Of a DNA stretch of 64,000 bases, positions 41,901-49,941 are shown one piece after another. A program made the position numbers and the translations under genes. The notes below the pieces were generated by a model, which saw nothing but the letters and a program-made list of their open reading frames with translations, ran no database searches and was not told the DNA's origin. The stretch's first letter is position 1. The number at the start of each line of letters is the position of its first letter. Source of the DNA: Pseudomonadota bacterium. Its GTDB lineage: Bacteria; Pseudomonadota; Gammaproteobacteria; Acidiferrobacterales; UBA6901. The stretch lies in contig JAKASJ010000006.1 in NCBI GenBank assembly GCA_021819085.1, positions 1 to 64,000 of the forward strand, in the 5' to 3' direction.

Positions 41901-42863
41901 TCAGCCGCCCAGGGCTCCGCCACAGCCGGAGCCCTGGCCTGCCGTGCATCCGTAGCAATGATCGGCGACTGCGATCGGATTGCCATCGAGCCGCTTATGG
42001 ACCAGGTCGGCCAGGCGTACTCCGGGGCGGCCTCCGAAACTCATCGGCAATCCAAGCATCTGGTTGAAATCACAGTCGTAGACGCGGCCCTCCCAGTCGA
42101 CGCTCACAAGCGAGCGACACATGACTGACGCCAGGTTTTCCGGCCGGTGCGCGGCTTTGAGCGCTTCCATATAGGATTGGAATTTCCCCCGCGAGATTAG
42201 CGTGCTTCCGAAGCGCTGAATCGGCATGTTGGCGATCGTGTAGAGCCGGCTGAATACGATGCCATGGTGTGTGCCGAGTTCATTGCGATATGTATCTTCG
42301 AGGGTGCCCTGTGGTGGAGGCAGCGCCGCTCCGCCCGGGTTGTACACCAGATTGAGCACGAGTCCAGCGTCGCGGCCGTACCCGAGTTCGTTCAATCGCT
42401 GCAATGCGGCAATGCTCCTGGCAAAGACGCCGGCCCCGCGTTGGGCATCGACGTTGGATTGCTGGTAGCACGGCAAGGAGGCGGTAACCTCGACACGCTG
42501 TTGCGCCAGGAATTCAGCCAGACCCTCCTGTGCGGGTTCGAGCAGGATCGTCAGATTGCAGCGGTCGATGACGTGAACGTCGCGACGACGCGCTTCCGTG
42601 ACCAGCATCCGAAAATGGGGGTTGAGCTCCGGCGCTCCGCCCGTCAGATCCATATTGCGGACAGTTGTCGCGTCCAGAAACGCTAGTACTTCAGCGATGG
42701 TGTCGCGCGACATCTGTTCCTTTCGCGATGGGCCGGCATTCACGTGGCAATGCAGGCAGGATTGATTGCAGCGGTATCCGAGATTGACCTGCAGGGTCTC
42801 CAGGCGTCCGCGCGCAAGCTGCGGAAAGTCGGTATTGTTCAGCAAAGGAAGTGTGGCATGCAT
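41901..42863 (-). CDS. ArsS-like radical SAM/Cys-rich protein (DUF3641)
   Basis: A 320-residue radical SAM protein of the arsenosugar-synthesis (ArsS, DUF3641) type. The 4Fe-4S SAM motif is C32-N-Q-S-C36-L-H-C39. D-L-T-G-G-A-P-E-L-N is the SAM-binding segment, and L-V-Y-N-P-G-G-A follows. The C-terminal cysteine-rich domain includes C-R-S-L-V-S-V-D-W, Y-D-C-D-F-N-Q and H-C-Y-G-C-T-A-G-Q-G-S-G-C. ArsS works with the methyltransferase ArsM, which is not in this window. Proteins of this family also occur beside TVP38 and FAD oxidoreductase genes, as here, so arsenic chemistry is only one possibility. Confidence 0.88.
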   Translation of the reverse strand: MHATLPLLNNTDFPQLARGRLETLQVNLGYRCNQSCLHCHVNAGPSRKEQMSRDTIAEVLAFLDATTVRNMDLTGGAPELNPHFRMLVTEARRRDVHVIDRCNLTILLEPAQEGLAEFLAQQRVEVTASLPCYQQSNVDAQRGAGVFARSIAALQRLNELGYGRDAGLVLNLVYNPGGAALPPPQGTLEDTYRNELGTHHGIVFSRLYTIANMPIQRFGSTLISRGKFQSYMEALKAAHRPENLASVMCRSLVSVDWEGRVYDCDFNQMLGLPMSFGGRPGVRLADLVHKRLDGNPIAVADHCYGCTAGQGSGCGGALGG

Positions 42864-42901
42864 GGGTGGACTCCGGCCGCAGAGGCGGGGAACCGTCTGT
42901 T

Positions 42902-44317
42902 TTATGGTATCAAACGTTGCAGCCAGCGCACGAGGTGGCGCGTGGCCGGACTGAAAAGCGTCTGGGCGAACGCCGTGTTCGCGGTACGGCGGTGGATCTG
43001 GGCGAGCGTGGGGTAGGCGTGGATTGTGGAGGCAATCGTGGCTACCGATGCGCCGGATTTCATCGCCAGCGCCATCTCGTGAATGAGTTCGCCCGCGTGC
43101 GGCCCGAGCATCGAGGCACCGAGCAGCTTTCCGCGATGCGTGACAAGCTTCAGCATCCCCTGCTCTTCGCGCTCGGCAAGGGCGCGATCGATCTGCGAAA
43201 ACGGAAAATGCAGGATCTTCGGGTCGATCCCGCGGCCGCGTGCCTCGCTTTCGGAAAGTCCCACCTGCGCAAGTTCGGGATCGCTGAATGTCACCCGTGG
43301 CACCACGCGGTAGTCCACCCTCCGCCGCAGCCGGAATACGGCATTAGAAATGATGATTCCGGCCTGGTATTCGGCCACGTGTGTGAAGGCGTGCGGACCG
43401 CAGACATCCCCGCAGGCATAGATATGATGCTGCGAGCTGCGCAGTCGGCCATCGACTTCGATTCCACCGGTGCCGTACCGTACTCCGGCGGCCTCCAACC
43501 CGAGACTCTCTACGTTCGGACGGCGACCGGCAGCGACGAGGATGGCATCCGCCTCCAGATCCGCTGCGCCGCTGCAGTGGACGATCTTCGTCTTGCCGCG
43601 AAGCTCCACGCGCTCGACCTCCGTTCCTGTGCGGACAGAGATGCCCTCGGACTCGAGACAATCGCGCAGCATTGCACACAGCTCACTGTCCTCCGTGGGC
43701 AGCAGCTGCGTCAGCCGTTCTACGATCGTGACGCGACTCCCAAGGCGGCCGAAAGCCTGTGCCAGCTCGACACCGATCGGCCCGCCGCCAAGCACCACCA
43801 GATGCCGCGGCAGTGCGCGCAGGCTGAACACATCCAGGTTGGTAAGATAGCCGGCCGACTCGAGACCAGGCACCCCAGGCACCGCCGGACGCGAACCGGT
43901 GGCGATGACGAAGCGCCGCGCGTACACCGATTTTTCACCGACGCGCAGCTCCCGCGGCGAGACGAATGTCGCTGCCTTGCCCAACAGTACTTCGCATCCG
44001 TAGCCGCGGAAGCGCTCGGGATCGTCATGATCCTGGATGCGATCGATCACCTGCTGTACGCGTTCGTTGACGGCAGCCAGATCCACCGGCAGCGTTTGCT
44101 CCGGCAGTCCGAACTGCGCCGCGCGGCGTATCAGCGCTGCCACCTTGCCGGCGTGTATGAACGCCTTGCTTGGCACGCAGCCGTGGTGCAGACAGTCGCC
44201 ACCGAGGCGATCGGATTTTTCCACGAGGGTTACCGTCTGACCGAGCTGTGCCGCTACGCTCGCGACCACGAGCCCTCCGGCACCACCTCCGATTACCGCC
44301 AGATCACGCTGCTTCAC
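42902..44317 (-). CDS. FAD-dependent dithiol oxidoreductase (mercuric reductase/LPD-like)
   Basis: A 471-residue class I pyridine-nucleotide disulfide oxidoreductase. It has FAD motif VIGGGAGGLVVAS, redox disulfide G-G-D-C42-L-H-H-G-C47-V-P-S-K, NAD(P) motif VLGGGPIGVELAQAFGRLG and Y-A-C-G-D-V. The C-terminal interface reads H-A-Y-P-T-L-A-Q; the glutamate normally paired with the histidine in lipoamide dehydrogenase is Gln here. No N-terminal HMA domain or C-terminal vicinal Cys pair, so it is not a mercury reductase proper. Its ATG overlaps the pentaheme cytochrome stop by four bases. Confidence 0.9.
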   Translation of the reverse strand: MKQRDLAVIGGGAGGLVVASVAAQLGQTVTLVEKSDRLGGDCLHHGCVPSKAFIHAGKVAALIRRAAQFGLPEQTLPVDLAAVNERVQQVIDRIQDHDDPERFRGYGCEVLLGKAATFVSPRELRVGEKSVYARRFVIATGSRPAVPGVPGLESAGYLTNLDVFSLRALPRHLVVLGGGPIGVELAQAFGRLGSRVTIVERLTQLLPTEDSELCAMLRDCLESEGISVRTGTEVERVELRGKTKIVHCSGAADLEADAILVAAGRRPNVESLGLEAAGVRYGTGGIEVDGRLRSSQHHIYACGDVCGPHAFTHVAEYQAGIIISNAVFRLRRRVDYRVVPRVTFSDPELAQVGLSESEARGRGIDPKILHFPFSQIDRALAEREEQGMLKLVTHRGKLLGASMLGPHAGELIHEMALAMKSGASVATIASTIHAYPTLAQIHRRTANTAFAQTLFSPATRHLVRWLQRLIP

Positions 44318-45651
44318 GTGCCACCAGACCTTTTTCCCGGTTCGATCAGGATGCGGCGACGGAACACCACGTAGGAAATCGGCGCCCGGTAGTGGTCATG
44401 GTTCCGGTGCGAAGTGTCCATAAGCCAGTAGCGTACCACCGCCTCGACGGCTGTCGGGCGAGGATGTGAGCGGGTGGAAAACCCGATGTCGTAGGTGCGT
44501 GGCTCGAGCGGGCGCAGGCGGGTATCGTGCAGTTCGATGATGAACGGCCGCCAAAGCACGGATCGCTCCAGGGTGAAAATCCGTGATTTGAGAGCATGTC
44601 CGCGGGAACCGAGTACCCGCAGCTGCACGGTCAGATGCCGGTCTGGAACACCGGTGGGGACGTAGTGTTCGGCGCCGGTGTTGGTGATGGTCAGTGCGTA
44701 GCGCTCCCGGCCGGATGGCGCGGCCGCAAGCCGGGCAAAGCTGATGCTGAGTGCATCCCGCACCATGCGTGGGTCGTGACCGCCGCGCCACAGATGCCGC
44801 CGCGATGGCCGGATCTTGCCTCCGGGCACCAGCGGGCGGTTGACCGACGGCATGTGGCATTGCACGCAGTTGAGTGCTGCGAGGGCCCTGGCCGACATGG
44901 CCACGCCGTAGCCGTCATTACCGGTTGCGGGAAACGTCCGCTGCGCCTGCCGCCCCGCGCGATGACTCTGCGTACCGACGGAAGAGCGTGATGCCAAAGC
45001 CGGCAGCAATGCCTGGATCGCCCGACCCTTCAGCCGGAAGCGGCGGCGCGTGCGCGCGATCTCCGTCACGGTACCGCAAGGCGGCAGACGGTAAAACACG
45101 TCGTGGTGACGATTGTTGACGACGTGGCAACGGATACAGGTTTCATTATCATTGTTCCAGCGCGCGACCGGATGTGGCGCGTCGAGTTTTGCAAACGGTC
45201 CGTAGACGACGCCGTGCCGGATGTGGCAGGCCGCGCAGGTCACTCCTTGCCGGCGCAGTGCCGGTTCGAAGGCCGGGTTGACCGCAAGTACCGGATCCCA
45301 CCGGTTGCCCCCATGATAACCCAGCACCCGGTACCGCTGCTGTGCGGCGAGAGGGGTGTGGCATTCGAGGCAGACCGGTTTGCGCCCTTCCGCCCGCCAG
45401 TCGGTCTGAAAATAGGGGTCGGTCCAGGCGCGGCTGTGTATGGTTGTGCTCCATTCCCGGTAATTGGCGACGTGGCAGCTGCCGCAGCTGCGTGCGCCGA
45501 GTTTTCCGAGGGGCGGAATCGGTGTCGCCGGCAAAGGATTTTCGAAGCGTTTCGAAATCGAAAAAATCTCCAGCGGCCGCAGCATGCGCCAGCCGAGAAA
45601 AACCGCCGCACTTCCGGCCACCGCCCAGATCAAGGCGACCTTGAACTTCAT
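44314..45651 (-). CDS. Membrane-anchored pentaheme cytochrome c
   Basis: A 445-residue protein with an uncleaved N-terminal anchor (about residues 5-21) and five C-x-x-C-H heme sites at residues 56-60, 94-98, 139-143, 172-176 and 262-266. Distal histidines occur in I-R-H-G and R-R-H-L-W-R-G-G-H. A C-terminal beta-rich domain (about 300-440; YALTITNTGAEHYVPTG) follows, as in some multiheme cytochromes of sulfur and nitrogen metabolism. Residues 195-250 are Arg/Ala-rich and lack recognisable motifs. It could pass electrons across the periplasm to or from partners in this cluster; the specific substrate is unknown. Confidence 0.9.
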   Translation of the reverse strand: MKFKVALIWAVAGSAAVFLGWRMLRPLEIFSISKRFENPLPATPIPPLGKLGARSCGSCHVANYREWSTTIHSRAWTDPYFQTDWRAEGRKPVCLECHTPLAAQQRYRVLGYHGGNRWDPVLAVNPAFEPALRRQGVTCAACHIRHGVVYGPFAKLDAPHPVARWNNDNETCIRCHVVNNRHHDVFYRLPPCGTVTEIARTRRRFRLKGRAIQALLPALASRSSVGTQSHRAGRQAQRTFPATGNDGYGVAMSARALAALNCVQCHMPSVNRPLVPGGKIRPSRRHLWRGGHDPRMVRDALSISFARLAAAPSGRERYALTITNTGAEHYVPTGVPDRHLTVQLRVLGSRGHALKSRIFTLERSVLWRPFIIELHDTRLRPLEPRTYDIGFSTRSHPRPTAVEAVVRYWLMDTSHRNHDHYRAPISYVVFRRRILIEPGKRSGGT

Positions 45652-45737
45652 TCCACCCGCCCCTTTAATTTATAGTTGATCCGGTATAGAGATCGGGCGC
45701 ATGGCCGCACGTGTGTGTCGCCTGATGTGATTGTCGG

Positions 45738-46553
45738 TCATGAGGCTGTCGACAGTGTTGCGCCCGGCACTGGCATACCGGACTCCGGTTCCAAACCAAC
45801 CGGTCTGGTAAGGAAGGACGCGATCTGTCGTCCGGCGAGATAGATCCGCAGCTCGCCCGGCCTGAAGGGTGACCAAACATCGCTCTCGGTGAGCGGTTCG
45901 GTGGCGATCACCGCAATATCGGATGTCGGGTCCCCGCAGCAGGCAGCGGACGTATTGTCCAGACTCCACAGGCGGTCATGGCCGTAGGCGATGAGATGTT
46001 CGCCATCGGACATCAGAAAATTGAAGCGGCCGCGCGACGCCAGCATCTCGGCGACATCGGCAAGCGCATCGAGCCATCGGTTCCCCTCCTGCGCCCGTGG
46101 TCCGGAAAACGCCGTGGCGATGTGCTCGAGCACCACGCAGAAAGCATGTTCGGAATCAGTGTCGCCGCTGGGCACGCACACCGGCATGGTGTGCGATGCC
46201 GCGGGCATCGCGGCATCGGGAAGGATGCCGTTGTGGGCGAACACCCACTCGCGCTCGCAGCAGATGCGGAGGAACGGATGGGTGTTGGCCGCCACCCTCG
46301 CCGTCGGCGGGTTGGCTTTGCGCACGTGTCCTACAATCAGTGGCGCGCGCGTGCGCGCGCACAACTCGCGGAAGCGGGCGCTGCTGGCGGCTGGCCGCGG
46401 CTCCTTCTCGATACGGAACGAGGCGCCCTCGACCCAGGCGAGGCCCCAGCCATCCGGGTTGTCGGCGACGCCACCGCCGTGCGCTCCGAAACGGCAAAGC
46501 AGTTCCCGTGGCTGCAGGGCGGAATTACTGCTCAGTCCGAATAATTCGCACAT
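45738..46553 (-). CDS. Class II glutamine amidotransferase (YafJ-like)
   Basis: A 271-residue N-terminal-nucleophile hydrolase. It begins M-C-E-L-F-G-L-S-S-N-S with catalytic Cys2. N-P-D-G-W-G-L-A-W, G-H-V-R-K-A, F-A-H-N-G, and the D-T-D-S-E-H region are family motifs of YafJ/DUF-type stand-alone amidotransferases. It probably hydrolyses a gamma-glutamyl amide, but the substrate is unknown; there is no synthase domain. In the cluster it lies between the TVP38-rhodanese gene and the pentaheme cytochrome. Confidence 0.9.
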   Translation of the reverse strand: MCELFGLSSNSALQPRELLCRFGAHGGGVADNPDGWGLAWVEGASFRIEKEPRPAASSARFRELCARTRAPLIVGHVRKANPPTARVAANTHPFLRICCEREWVFAHNGILPDAAMPAASHTMPVCVPSGDTDSEHAFCVVLEHIATAFSGPRAQEGNRWLDALADVAEMLASRGRFNFLMSDGEHLIAYGHDRLWSLDNTSAACCGDPTSDIAVIATEPLTESDVWSPFRPGELRIYLAGRQIASFLTRPVGLEPESGMPVPGATLSTAS

Positions 46554-46568
46554 GACGTCGCCATCCGC

Positions 46569-47624
46569 TTAGTCCGTCTTCGCCAATAAACCGGTGCTTT
46601 CCGGACGTGCCTCTGAACCGGCGGCCGGAACTTCGCGTACTGTATCGAATCCCCGACTCCTCCACCCGACCAGCCCATCGTTTACCAGCAGCGCCTGGGT
46701 AAAGCCCGCCGATCGCAGCAGTTCGACCGCCTTGCCGGACATGCGGTTGGTGCGGCATATGACGGCAAGCGGATGTCCGCGCTGCGGTTCGATCTCGGTC
46801 AGGCGATGCGCCAGTTCCGCAAGCGGGATGTTGAGCGAGCCGGCGATGTGCCCGAGCTCGCCGGTGTAGTCGGCGAGCGGACGTACGTCGAGTACCATCA
46901 AGCCTTCGTTGCCCTCAAGGCGCTTTTTGAGTTCATCGCTGGAAATGGTGTCCGTGCCGGGCTTGCGGCGCACACGCTTGACGAGCCCCGGCAGGAATGC
47001 GACTGCGGCAAGCAGGGCCAGCGCGAGCAGTCCCTTGCGCACCACACCTTCACCGCCCGCCGCCGCTTCGCGTCCCGCGTAGCCGAGATAGGTGTAGGCG
47101 AACGCGCCGGGCAGCATGAATACGAAGGAACCGACGATATAGGAAAGCAGCCGGATGCGGGTGAGGCCCAACGCATAGTTGAGCAGGTTAAACGGAAACA
47201 GCGGCACCAGCCGCACGAATGCGATGAATCGCCAGCCCTCCCTTTCAACGCCGTCGATGATCGATCCGGTCCAGCCGCCAGCCCGGCGATGCGCCCAGTC
47301 GGATGCGAGGTAGCGGGCAATCAGGAACGCAATCGTGGCGCCCGCGGTGGCGCCGGTGAGACTGTACAGGGTGCCCCACACTGGACCGAAAAGTGCGCCA
47401 CCGGCAAGCGTGATCACCGCACCGGGAAGGAACAGTACTGTGGCAGCAGCATAGGCCGCCATGAAAAGAAGCGGCCCGAGGGCACCGGCGCCGGCGATCT
47501 GCGCCTGCAGCGCGGCGGCGTTGAGCCAGTCCCGATTGAAAAACGCTGCGATGATCCCGACGACGAGCGCGGCAGATATCACAAGGCGCGGGATTGTCCG
47601 GCGTTTCACGAAAACCGGCTCCAT
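46569..47624 (-). CDS. TVP38/TMEM64 membrane protein fused to a rhodanese domain
   Basis: A 351-residue fusion. Residues 10-215 are a TVP38/TMEM64 (DedA-like, VTT) domain with about six helices and the conserved F-L-P-G-A-V-I-T-L-A-G-G-A-L-F-G-P-V-W-G and F-V-R-L-V-P-L-F-P-F-N-L-L-N-Y motifs. Residues 225-335 are a cytoplasmic rhodanese domain with active-site loop I-C290-R-T-N-R-M-S-G-K; Cys290 can carry a persulfide. The reaction is inferred as sulfur transfer or sensing coupled to a membrane protein. Its start overlaps the hydroxylase gene by 19 bases. Confidence 0.92.
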   Translation of the reverse strand: MEPVFVKRRTIPRLVISAALVVGIIAAFFNRDWLNAAALQAQIAGAGALGPLLFMAAYAAATVLFLPGAVITLAGGALFGPVWGTLYSLTGATAGATIAFLIARYLASDWAHRRAGGWTGSIIDGVEREGWRFIAFVRLVPLFPFNLLNYALGLTRIRLLSYIVGSFVFMLPGAFAYTYLGYAGREAAAGGEGVVRKGLLALALLAAVAFLPGLVKRVRRKPGTDTISSDELKKRLEGNEGLMVLDVRPLADYTGELGHIAGSLNIPLAELAHRLTEIEPQRGHPLAVICRTNRMSGKAVELLRSAGFTQALLVNDGLVGWRSRGFDTVREVPAAGSEARPESTGLLAKTD

Positions 47625-48457
47625 TCGCGACGGTTGATGGCATAGCCACGGACACGACCGAGAAAGGGCAGGATCAGCATGCCCGGCAAATCATTTACGA
47701 GTTTCGGCTTGCGGTAATCGCGGATGCCGAAGGTCATGCTGTCGTGGCCGGCGTCGGGCTGGTCCTTGTAGGTGCCAAACAGCCTGTCCCACAGGGACAG
47801 ATTAAAGCCAAAATTGCTGTTGGCCTCATGGTCTTCGATAGAATGGTGTACCCGATGCATGTCCGGGGTGACGATCAGCAGACGCAGCACCCGGTCCAGG
47901 CCAAGCGGCAGCCGCACATTGCCATGATTGAACATGGCGGTGGCGTTAAGTACCACTTCAAAAATCACCACGGCGGCCGCCGGAGCGCCGATAAGTGCAA
48001 TTACTGCAAACTTGATCAGCATCGAAAGCAGGATCTCGACCGGATGAAATCGCGCGCCCGTGGTGACGTCGAAATCAAGGTCGGCATGGTGCATGCGGTG
48101 CAGCCGCCACAGCGCCGGAACCGCATGGAACATGATGTGCTGGAGATAGATCGCAAAATCCAACAGAATCACCGAGGCAAGAACGGCGACCCACGGAGCG
48201 ACGGCAAGCATGTTGAACAATCCCCAACCGCGGCCGGCCGCCAGCAGCGCAAATCCGGTGGCGGCCACCGGCAGCAGCAGGCGCAGCAATGCACTGTTGA
48301 GGAACACGATGCCGAGGTTGCTGCCCCAGCGGCGCGGCCGGGGCAAGGAAAGCGCACGACGCGGCAAGGCAAGTTCCAGCAGGATCATGACCATGAGGAT
48401 CCCGAAAAACATGCCTAACCGCAGAACCATGGCATGCCGCACGACAGATTGAAGCAT
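47606..48457 (-). CDS. Sterol desaturase/fatty acid hydroxylase family protein
   Basis: A 283-residue membrane-bound di-iron protein; ATG 48457 follows a GGGGG ribosome site, while a GTG at 48514 would add 19 residues. Four to five helices carry the histidine clusters that bind two irons: H-I-M-F-H, L-W-R-L-H-R-M-H-H, F-N-H-G-N-V and M-H-R-V-H-H-S. It probably uses O2 to hydroxylate or desaturate a lipid. It is the first gene of the minus-strand cluster and diverges from the ArsR-rhodanese gene, sharing its regulatory region. Confidence 0.9.
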   Translation of the reverse strand: MLQSVVRHAMVLRLGMFFGILMVMILLELALPRRALSLPRPRRWGSNLGIVFLNSALLRLLLPVAATGFALLAAGRGWGLFNMLAVAPWVAVLASVILLDFAIYLQHIMFHAVPALWRLHRMHHADLDFDVTTGARFHPVEILLSMLIKFAVIALIGAPAAAVVIFEVVLNATAMFNHGNVRLPLGLDRVLRLLIVTPDMHRVHHSIEDHEANSNFGFNLSLWDRLFGTYKDQPDAGHDSMTFGIRDYRKPKLVNDLPGMLILPFLGRVRGYAINRREWSRFS

Positions 48458-48494
48458 GATGCCCCCTACCGACCGTAGAAAATACGCCGCCAAT

Positions 48495-48541
48495 TTGGAA
48501 AAACCAGCCGGCACTGCTATAATTCAATTAGTCAATTGAAT
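48495..48541 (+). promoter_or_regulatory. Sigma70 promoter overlaid by a perfect operator palindrome
   Basis: TTGGAA (48495-48500) and TATAAT (48518-48523) are separated by exactly 17 bases. ATTCAATT-AGTC-AATTGAAT (48522-48541) is a perfect 8-bp-arm palindrome covering the end of the -10 box and the expected start site. It ends 20 bases before the ArsR-rhodanese ATG. This is the layout of an autorepressed gene; the same operator can also control the divergent hydroxylase/TVP38 genes. Its ATTC...GAAT ends resemble sites of sulfide/persulfide-responsive ArsR regulators such as SqrR. Confidence 0.8.
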
Positions 48542-48561
48542 ACTATGTTTCAGAGGTTCCC

Positions 48562-49236
48562 ATGTCAAGTCCTTCGCTCAAGCAGCAGCTCTATCGTGAA
48601 ATTGCACGCATCGGCAAAGCTGTCTGTCACGGCAATCGTCTGGAACTGCTCGAGTATCTTGCTCAGGGAGAGCGCACTGTCGATGCGCTGGCGGGGCTGA
48701 CGGACATTTCCGTGGCCAACGCTTCGCAGCATCTCCAGGTGCTGCGCCAAAGCGGCCTCGTGAAAGCCCACAAGGAAGGACAACACGTTTTCTACAGTAT
48801 TGCCGACGATGAGGTCGTCCGGCTGCTTGCAAGCATGCGCAAACTCGCGGAAACCCACCTGGCGGAGGTTGAGCGCCTGGTGCGCAGCTATTTGACCGTC
48901 AAGGACGAGCTGGAGCCGATTCCTCGGGCAGAGCTTCTCGACCGGGCGCGCCGCGGACTGGTAACAGTAATGGACGTTCGCCCACAGGAGGAGTACGCCT
49001 CGGGCCATGTGCCAGGAGCCATCAACCTGCCGATCAAGGATCTTGAGCACCGGTTGCGGGACCTGCCGCTGGATCAGGAGATCGTCGCCTACTGCCGGGG
49101 TCCACACTGCGTGCTGGCCTTCGAGGCGGTGGAACGGCTGCGCCGGGCGGGGTATCGGGCGCGACGGCTGCAGGATGGATTTCCCGAATGGCGCGAGGCA
49201 GGACTGCCGGTCGAAACCGCAGGTTCCCGCGACTGA
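48562..49236 (+). CDS. ArsR-family repressor with C-terminal rhodanese domain
   Basis: A 224-residue fusion. Residues 10-100 are a winged-helix ArsR domain (TVDALAGLTDISVANASQHL and L-R-Q-S-G-L-V with the wing K-E-G-Q-H-V-F-Y-S-I). Residues 118-220 are a rhodanese domain with active-site A-Y-C178-R-G-P-H-C183 and D-V-R-P-Q-E-E-Y-A-S-G-H. Cys22 lies in the ArsR part where sulfur-sensing relatives also place a cysteine. I infer a repressor that reads reactive sulfur, or delivers it to its own sensor cysteines, and controls itself and the divergent cluster through the palindrome in its promoter. Confidence 0.92.
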   Translation: MSSPSLKQQLYREIARIGKAVCHGNRLELLEYLAQGERTVDALAGLTDISVANASQHLQVLRQSGLVKAHKEGQHVFYSIADDEVVRLLASMRKLAETHLAEVERLVRSYLTVKDELEPIPRAELLDRARRGLVTVMDVRPQEEYASGHVPGAINLPIKDLEHRLRDLPLDQEIVAYCRGPHCVLAFEAVERLRRAGYRARRLQDGFPEWREAGLPVETAGSRD

Positions 49237-49314
49237 CGAGGGCGTTATGTGCGTGACGACATCCGGATTCGCAGGAGCGGGCGCAAGCGGATTTTTTTTG
49301 CCCGTGCCGAGCGC

Positions 49315-49941
49315 ATGACCGCTGTGTCCGGCGGAAATTGCCGCTGGCACAGCTGCAGCATGGCGTGGGTGGTTCTGCCGCTGGTTTTGGCCGCGGGCTG
49401 GACGCCGGCAGTGGATGCTTCCGGACCGCAGCCCCGATCGACGCTGCCCAGGTGGTCGGAGGTCGAGCCTGACGGACTGGCTGTCGAACTTGTCCAGCGG
49501 CCGATCGATCTGACCGAGGCGTTTTTTCAGGGGCGTGGCTTTACGCCCGCCACCTCACGGCAGATTGCCGACGCCTGTGTCATGGCGGTTGTCGTAAAGA
49601 ACCGGTCACCTTCCGGGACGATTCGGTTCAATCTCGCCGATTGGCGGGTGATCACCAGCGGCCATGAGCAGCCGCTGCGACTTGAAGCCGACTGGCACAA
49701 AGAATGGGGTAAGGAACGGGTCTCGCGCCCGGCGCAGATCGCCTTCCGCTATGCCCTGCTACCGACCGTGGATCGGCTCGGCCCGGGCGACTGGCTGCAG
49801 GGAATGATTACCGCCAATCTCGGTGCCGGCCGGCACTTCGATCTCCGGATCCGCTGGACGGACAACGGCGTGCCGAAGCAGACAACGGTGCGCAGCGTGC
49901 TATGCTCTGCGAGGCATCCATCGACAGGGAAATCGCCTTGA
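49315..49941 (+). CDS. Putative secreted protein, unknown function
   Basis: A 208-residue protein from ATG 49315; a GTG at 49249 in the same frame is the alternative. A hydrophobic stretch (about residues 17-33, WVVLPLVLAAGW) suggests export. The mature part has a motif-like I-D-L-T-E-A-F-F-Q-G-R-G-F and beta-rich segments. I recognise no family. Its stop overlaps the likely TTG start of the TlpA gene (TTGA), so the two are probably co-translated and may serve one periplasmic task. Confidence 0.6.
   Translation: MTAVSGGNCRWHSCSMAWVVLPLVLAAGWTPAVDASGPQPRSTLPRWSEVEPDGLAVELVQRPIDLTEAFFQGRGFTPATSRQIADACVMAVVVKNRSPSGTIRFNLADWRVITSGHEQPLRLEADWHKEWGKERVSRPAQIAFRYALLPTVDRLGPGDWLQGMITANLGAGRHFDLRIRWTDNGVPKQTTVRSVLCSARHPSTGKSP

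Noticed and set aside
44920..45080. Possible compensating frameshift in the pentaheme cytochrome (Arg/Ala-rich residues 195-250)
   Set aside because: The alternative frames contain stops or no cytochrome-like motifs, and the main frame is open on both sides.
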